From Bacteroidales bacterium UBA6248 (GTDB lineage Bacteria > Bacteroidota > Bacteroidia > Bacteroidales > Lentimicrobiaceae), in NCBI GenBank assembly GCA_002441345.1, contig DJVU01000015.1, positions 30,956-56,437 of the forward strand: DNA of 25,482 nucleotides. The letters run 5' to 3'. Below the pieces are notes generated by a model. The model made no database searches. It was not told the DNA's origin and saw nothing but the letters and a program-made list of their open reading frames with translations. Shown one piece after another: positions 21,228 through 25,482 of the stretch. The position numbers and the translations under genes were made by a program. Position 1 is the first letter of the stretch; every line of letters begins with the position of its first letter.

Positions 21228-22250
21228 TCAGCTTTTGAGTTTCTTTTCCAGTGCCGAAAGCCGGTCAACCAGCTTTGGAAGGCTCCTGAAATAAACATAT
21301 GCTTTCCGGTATATGCCGATATCGAAAGCCGGACTTCCCATTACGATTGCACCGTCGGCCAGGTTTGTTGAGATTCCCGATTGAGCGGCAATTTTCACGT
21401 CGTTTCCAATTTCGAGGTGGCCAATAATGCCGACCTGACCTGCAATCATGCAATTGCGACCGATCCGGGTTGATCCGGCAATGCCCGTCTGGGCAGCGAT
21501 TACCGTGTTTTCTCCGATTTCCACGTTGTGAGCAACCTGAATCAGGTTGTCGAGCTTGACTCCTTTGCGGATGATGGTAGAACCCAGGGTTGCCCGGTCG
21601 ATCGTGGTATTCGCGCCGACTTCAACGTTGTCTTCAAGCACTACATTGCCTATCTGAGCCACTTTAGCGTAATGGTTATCCGTTTGCGGGGCAAAACCAA
21701 ATCCGTCGGCACCGATTACTACACCCGAATGCAGGGTGCAGTTGCTGCCGATGTGGCAGTCGTTATAAATCCTGACTCCTGAATAAATGGTAGTATTGTC
21801 GCCGATCACCACGTTATCACCAATGCTGGTGTTGGGGTGAATTTTAACTTCTTTGCCAATTCTTACGTGCTCGCCCAGACTTACAAAATCCCCGATGTAG
21901 CAGTCATCTCCGATTTCTGCCGATCCGGCTATTGCAGCATGGGATGACATTCCCGTTTTCTTCGATGTCAGGTTATTGTATGCTTCCAGCATGGTTGCAA
22001 AAGCATTGTATGCATTATCCACCCTGATCAGCGTACAGCTTACCTGCTGCTCGGGGTTGAAATCGCGGTTTACAATCACCGCCGATGCCTTTGTCTGATA
22101 AATGTAATGGGTGTACCTGGGATTTCCCAGAAACGAGATGGAGCCTGGCTCCCCCTGTTCGATTTTGGATAACTTATGTATCTCGATGTCAGGATTCCCT
22201 TCAACGGTACCCCTGATCAGGTCAGCAATTTCCCTGGCGGTAAATTTCAT
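21228..22250 (-). CDS. lpxD: UDP-3-O-acylglucosamine N-acyltransferase
   Basis: 340 residues, standard for LpxD. The N-terminal uridine-binding domain (about 1-100) contains LSKIEQGEPGSISFLGNPRY, followed by a left-handed beta-helix of hexapeptide repeats (about 103-320) and a short C-terminal helix (YRKAYVYFRSLPKL, then a Leu-rich end). The catalytic His241 lies in LIQVAHNVEIG (His239 in E. coli), and GADGFGFAP at 180-188 is diagnostic. The enzyme adds the second 3-hydroxyacyl chain to UDP-3-O-acyl-GlcN in the third step of lipid A synthesis. It is the first of the three lipid A genes on this strand; about 100 bases separate it from lpxC-fabZ. No clear promoter was found upstream, where 212 bases separate it from the HD-domain gene. 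Confidence 0.96.
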   Translation of the reverse strand: MKFTAREIADLIRGTVEGNPDIEIHKLSKIEQGEPGSISFLGNPRYTHYIYQTKASAVIVNRDFNPEQQVSCTLIRVDNAYNAFATMLEAYNNLTSKKTGMSSHAAIAGSAEIGDDCYIGDFVSLGEHVRIGKEVKIHPNTSIGDNVVIGDNTTIYSGVRIYNDCHIGSNCTLHSGVVIGADGFGFAPQTDNHYAKVAQIGNVVLEDNVEVGANTTIDRATLGSTIIRKGVKLDNLIQVAHNVEIGENTVIAAQTGIAGSTRIGRNCMIAGQVGIIGHLEIGNDVKIAAQSGISTNLADGAIVMGSPAFDIGIYRKAYVYFRSLPKLVDRLSALEKKLKS

Positions 22251-22462
22251 CAGGTTCAGATTGGTGGCAGTAATTTAATTTAAATAATTTAAGCCTTTGC
22301 TAAACAGGTCTTTAGTAATAAGGCAACGTATTATTGAAAAGTTTCGCAAGTTATAAAATATTCCCTTACCAACAGCGCGAAGCGCAAAATTGGGGCAATG
22401 CCTGCAGCCAGCGACGGTCTTTGCTGTTATTCCCGCCCTCCGGATAGGGGATCGGGCAGTTA

Positions 22463-23722
22463 TCACATTTCGTGTATGCTCTTGGGGTAGGTGATGAAGT
22501 GCTTTGATACAGCACTGGTAAGTACTGAGATGTTCAGCTGGTCCGACGATTCGGCTATGTCGCTCACCTTCCCGTCTTTATACAGCAGATGGATTTTATC
22601 GTGTTCGGGGATGTATGCGTTGTTAGTGATCACTCCACTGGTTAGCAGGTATGCCGTAGCCTCTTCTCCGGCCTCTGGCCAGGTTTCCCTTACAGCCCGC
22701 CGGAGATTGCGTGTTTTTTCTTCCGGAAACGGCGTATCGCTCAGCTCAATGCGAAAGAGCTGGCGGTTGACCATAGCCCGGCTGATCATCGATAACAGAA
22801 AATCGGGATGTGATGCCCATACCTTTATTCCTGTGAAAATGTCGTAATCGTCGAGCCTGGCAAACTCTTCAAGCAAGCCTTCGTTCTCCTGAAAGTCCTC
22901 CCTGCCGAACGGTTTGCGAAGAAACAGGCTTAAGGCGGGACTGGCAAACAGCTCTTCGTTTTTCCCGGCAAGGTATTTTGCCCGCTTCAGAAGGTTAATC
23001 AGCATGCTTTCGGCAGCAACCACCGTTTTATGGTAATATACCTGCCAGTACATAAGCCGGCGGGCAACGATAAATTTTTCTATGGAATAAATTCCCTTAT
23101 CTTCTATCATCAGCTGGTCGTTATGCACCGTTAGCATTTTGATGATGCGCTCGGTATTGATAACCCCTTCCGAAACCCCCGTGTAAAAGCTGTCGCGTTT
23201 CAGATAGTCCAGCCTGTCCATGTCCAGCTGACTCGAAACCAGTTGGTGCAGAAACTTTTTCGGGTAGCGGTTTGTGAATATCTCTATGGCAGGCTGCAGT
23301 TTGCCCTGAAATTCCCGGTTCAGGCGTTCCATGAACAGGAGGGAAAGCTCTTCGTGACGCATTCCTTCCACAACGCTGTGTTCCAGGGCATGGGAGTACG
23401 GGCCGTGACCGATATCGTGCAGCAGAATAGCCGCCAGTGTGGCTTCCGCTTCTTCGGCGGTAATAATAAAACCTTTTATCCGGAGGGTATCTATGGCTTC
23501 CTGCATCAGATGCATGGCTCCCAGGGCATGGTGGAACCGGGTATGCAGTGCCCCCGGATATACGTAAGAGGTCATGCCCAGCTGACGGATGCGCCGCAGC
23601 CGCTGAAACCAGGGATGTTCAATCAGATCGAAAAGCAGATCCGAAGGTATCGTGATGAACCCGTGTACCGGATCGTTCACGATTTTTCTTTTGTTGCGAA
23701 ATCCCTGACTCACGGTTTTCAA
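22463..23722 (-). CDS. HD-domain phosphohydrolase (dGTPase/SAMHD1-like)
   Basis: 419 residues if translation starts at the TTG at 23720-23722 (KTVSQGF follows); the only other early option is the GTG nine bases inside, and no ATG exists in the frame before the conserved core. The start is therefore non-ATG. The conserved opening NDPVHGFITIP (16-26) is followed by the metal ligands: His65 (TRFHHALGAM), His102-Asp103 (LLHDIGHGPYSH) and the LDMDRLDYLKRD region (166-177), completing the H...HD...D set. The family contains dNTP triphosphohydrolases and uncharacterised phosphohydrolases. The gene is divergent from porX and upstream of lpxD on the same strand; I recall this neighbourhood in many Bacteroidota. 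A role in nucleotide pools or signalling is plausible but not shown. Confidence 0.88.
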   Translation of the reverse strand: MKTVSQGFRNKRKIVNDPVHGFITIPSDLLFDLIEHPWFQRLRRIRQLGMTSYVYPGALHTRFHHALGAMHLMQEAIDTLRIKGFIITAEEAEATLAAILLHDIGHGPYSHALEHSVVEGMRHEELSLLFMERLNREFQGKLQPAIEIFTNRYPKKFLHQLVSSQLDMDRLDYLKRDSFYTGVSEGVINTERIIKMLTVHNDQLMIEDKGIYSIEKFIVARRLMYWQVYYHKTVVAAESMLINLLKRAKYLAGKNEELFASPALSLFLRKPFGREDFQENEGLLEEFARLDDYDIFTGIKVWASHPDFLLSMISRAMVNRQLFRIELSDTPFPEEKTRNLRRAVRETWPEAGEEATAYLLTSGVITNNAYIPEHDKIHLLYKDGKVSDIAESSDQLNISVLTSAVSKHFITYPKSIHEM

Positions 23723-23723
23723 G

Positions 23724-23731
23724 TATCTTTG
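23724..23731 (+). promoter_or_regulatory. Possible -7 box upstream of porX
   Basis: TATCTTTG on the plus strand matches TAnnTTTG, but its -33 partner is not at normal spacing and the leader to the porX ATG would be about 140 bases. It overlaps the start region of the divergent HD gene. Confidence 0.3.
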
Positions 23732-23875
23732 TAAAAGCGAAAAAATGTTAATTTAACTGTCTGCCGGATAATAAAACACCCCGCCCGGCATTATGTTGAC
23801 AGGGTATATCCGACCCGCAAAAATACGGAATAATAATCCGCCTGCCGGAAAACCACACCAATTCACATTTACGAC

Positions 23876-25432
23876 ATGGAAAATATAACGATACTCTGGG
23901 CTGACGACGAAATTGACCTTCTGAAACCACACATAATGTTTCTCCGCGATAAAGGGTATGAGGTGCATACCTCCAACAACGGGGTGGAAGCCATAGAAAT
24001 ACTGAAAACCAAGAATTTCGATATAGTCTTTCTGGATGAGCAAATGCCCGGCCTTTCAGGGATTGAAACCCTGATCCAGATAAAAAATGCCTTCCCCGAA
24101 ATACCGGTGGTTATGATCACGAAAAGCGAGGAGGAGGCCATAATGGAAGATGCCATCGGCTCAAAAATTTCTGATTACCTGATAAAACCGGTAAATCCCA
24201 AACAAATCCTTCTCAGCCTTAAAAAGAATCTGGAGAATAAAAAGCTTATCAGCGAGAAAGCAACCTATAGCTATCAGCAGGAATTCAGGAACATCGGTAT
24301 GGAAATCAGCAACCGGCTTACGTTCGATGAGTGGACCGGAATATATAAAAAGCTGGTGTTCTGGGAACTTGAACTGGCACGCTCGAACGATACGGGAATC
24401 ATGGATGTGCTGAAAATGCAGAAAGATGAGGCAGGCCAGGTTTTCAGCAGATTTATTGAAAACAATTACGTTGAATGGATAAACGGTCGCAGCAGTGCCG
24501 GCCGTCCCGTAATGTCGCATACCCTTATCCGGGAAAAACTGATGCCTCTGCTCGATGAAGCACCGGTGCTCTTTTTCATCCTTATCGATAACCTTCGCTA
24601 CGATCAATGGAAGATGCTTCAGCCGATTATTTCGGAACTCTACCGCGTTGAAAGCGACGAAATATATTGCAGCATTCTGCCTACCACGACTCAGTTTGCC
24701 CGTAATTCAATGTTTTCGGGACTTATGCCCACCGAGATCGAAAAAAAATACCCCCGATACTGGGTGAACGACGATGAGGAAGGTACAAAAAATCAGTTCG
24801 AAGGAGAGCTTCTGGGCGAACAACTCCGCCGCTACGGCAAGGATATTAAATTCTCCTACAACAAAGTTCTGACACTGTCTGCCGGGCGTAAACTGGTTGA
24901 AAGTCTCCCGAATCTCATGGGCAATAAGCTCAATGCCATTGTCTATAATTTTGTGGATATGCTCTCGCATGCCCGGACCGAAATGGAGGTGATACGAGAA
25001 CTTGCCGACGATGAGGCTGCCTATCGCTCCATCACCGTTTCCTGGTTCGAGCATTCCCCTCTTTACGATATCATCCGGTATCTGGCAGAGAAAAAAATCC
25101 CCGTAGTCATCACTACCGACCACGGCTCTGTGAAGGTGGATGCCCCGGTAAAAATTGTAGGCGATAAGGCCACAAATACCAACCTTAGGTATAAAACAGG
25201 ACGCAGCCTGAGCTATAGCAAAAAGGAGGTTTTTGAAGTTAAAAACCCGGCCGATGTCTTCCTCCCCAAAACTAACGTCAGCTCAAACTACGTTTTTTGC
25301 CGGAATACCGACTTTTTTGCCTATCCAAACAACTTCAACTATTACGTCAACTACTACCGCAATACCTTCCAGCACGGCGGTATTTCCATGGAGGAGATGC
25401 TGATTCCGTATATTACGCTAAAGCCTAAATAG
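23876..25432 (+). CDS. porX: PorX-type response regulator with PglZ phosphatase domain (type IX secretion)
   Basis: 518 residues, the same length I recall for PorX of Porphyromonas. The receiver domain (1-120) has the acidic pair Asp10/Asp11 (WADDE), phosphoacceptor Asp54 (VFLDEQMPG), Thr82 and Lys104 (LIKPV). A helical linker (about 125-210) leads to the alkaline-phosphatase-like PglZ domain (about 225-518). Its candidate metal and catalytic residues are Asp238 (LIDNLRYDQW), Thr271/Thr272 (LPTTTQF), Asp361 (NFVDMLSH), Asp415-His416 (TTDHGS) and His500 (FQHGG). There is no DNA-binding output domain. In Porphyromonas PorX works with the kinase PorY and the sigma factor SigP to control type IX secretion genes; the kinase is not in this window. 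Divergent from the HD-domain gene. Confidence 0.93.
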   Translation: MENITILWADDEIDLLKPHIMFLRDKGYEVHTSNNGVEAIEILKTKNFDIVFLDEQMPGLSGIETLIQIKNAFPEIPVVMITKSEEEAIMEDAIGSKISDYLIKPVNPKQILLSLKKNLENKKLISEKATYSYQQEFRNIGMEISNRLTFDEWTGIYKKLVFWELELARSNDTGIMDVLKMQKDEAGQVFSRFIENNYVEWINGRSSAGRPVMSHTLIREKLMPLLDEAPVLFFILIDNLRYDQWKMLQPIISELYRVESDEIYCSILPTTTQFARNSMFSGLMPTEIEKKYPRYWVNDDEEGTKNQFEGELLGEQLRRYGKDIKFSYNKVLTLSAGRKLVESLPNLMGNKLNAIVYNFVDMLSHARTEMEVIRELADDEAAYRSITVSWFEHSPLYDIIRYLAEKKIPVVITTDHGSVKVDAPVKIVGDKATNTNLRYKTGRSLSYSKKEVFEVKNPADVFLPKTNVSSNYVFCRNTDFFAYPNNFNYYVNYYRNTFQHGGISMEEMLIPYITLKPK

Positions 25433-25482
25433 GCCGGCGTTTAGCATTGTTATTATTTCACTAGTGGGCATTAAAATCGCTT

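Noticed and set aside
22421..22462. Nested CCCG/CGGG and CCCT/AGGG pairing just after the HD gene as a terminator
   Set aside because: Short interrupted stems without a following U-tract on the minus strand.
22275..22466. 63-codon minus-strand open frame overlapping the HD gene stop
   Set aside because: GTG start, mixed composition and no recognisable motif; the overlap with the stop codon is probably chance.

Overview
The window looks like a Bacteroidota chromosome, most likely a Bacteroidales-type commensal or environmental member. The evidence is an LpxC-FabZ fusion, a PorX-type response regulator with a PglZ domain, glycan-degrading exo-glycosidases with Sec signals, acidic-flanked lipoboxes, few Shine-Dalgarno sequences, and repeated TAnnTTTG (-7) promoter boxes, one with a well-spaced TTTG (-33) box. 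No rRNA, tRNA, CRISPR array, insertion sequence or phage gene was seen. No stretch over 300 bases lacks a gene; the longest gaps (about 250 bases at 4999-5249 and 212 bases at 22251-22462) hold only the regulatory signals listed.

Layout. 1-2,300: the 5' end of an unidentified membrane-anchored or exported protein, rfbC (dTDP-sugar epimerase) and lpdA (lipoamide dehydrogenase), all minus strand, with a nested-hairpin terminator behind lpdA. 2,370-4,320: an Lrp/AsnC regulator divergent from a methionine gamma-lyase-like PLP enzyme. Their shared promoter region carries a perfect 12-bp inverted repeat whose two arms touch the opposing promoters. 4,390-5,700: a TetR regulator and a small helix-hairpin-helix (DUF4332-type) protein. 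5,780-8,460: a two-gene cassette of predicted lipoproteins, a pentapeptide-like beta-helix protein followed by a papain-like cysteine peptidase with a CARDB-like domain. 8,630-11,110: plus-strand accessory genes: nitroreductase, an AT-rich DUF3784-type membrane protein, a GNAT acetyltransferase and a SnoaL-like protein.

11,200-18,080: a glycan-foraging block on the minus strand: GH2 glycosidase with a C-terminal coiled coil, GH95 fucosidase (TAATG-coupled to GH2) and GH33 sialidase with its own strong Bacteroidetes promoter. Together these activities suit removal of terminal sialic acid, fucose and galactose from mucin-type or similar glycans, although no SusC/SusD pair lies in the window.

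18,200-25,430: a conserved envelope core: lpxD, lpxC-fabZ, lpxA and an orphan ABC ATPase (lipid A synthesis), then an HD-domain phosphohydrolase divergent from porX, the type IX secretion regulator. Many type IX cargo proteins are anchored to LPS, so the lipid A/porX neighbourhood makes functional sense, but the link is inferred from position. The less described parts are the lipoprotein/peptidase cassette, the inverted-repeat operator between the Lrp and PLP genes, the GH2 coiled-coil tail and the ABC ATPase with a replaced H-loop histidine.
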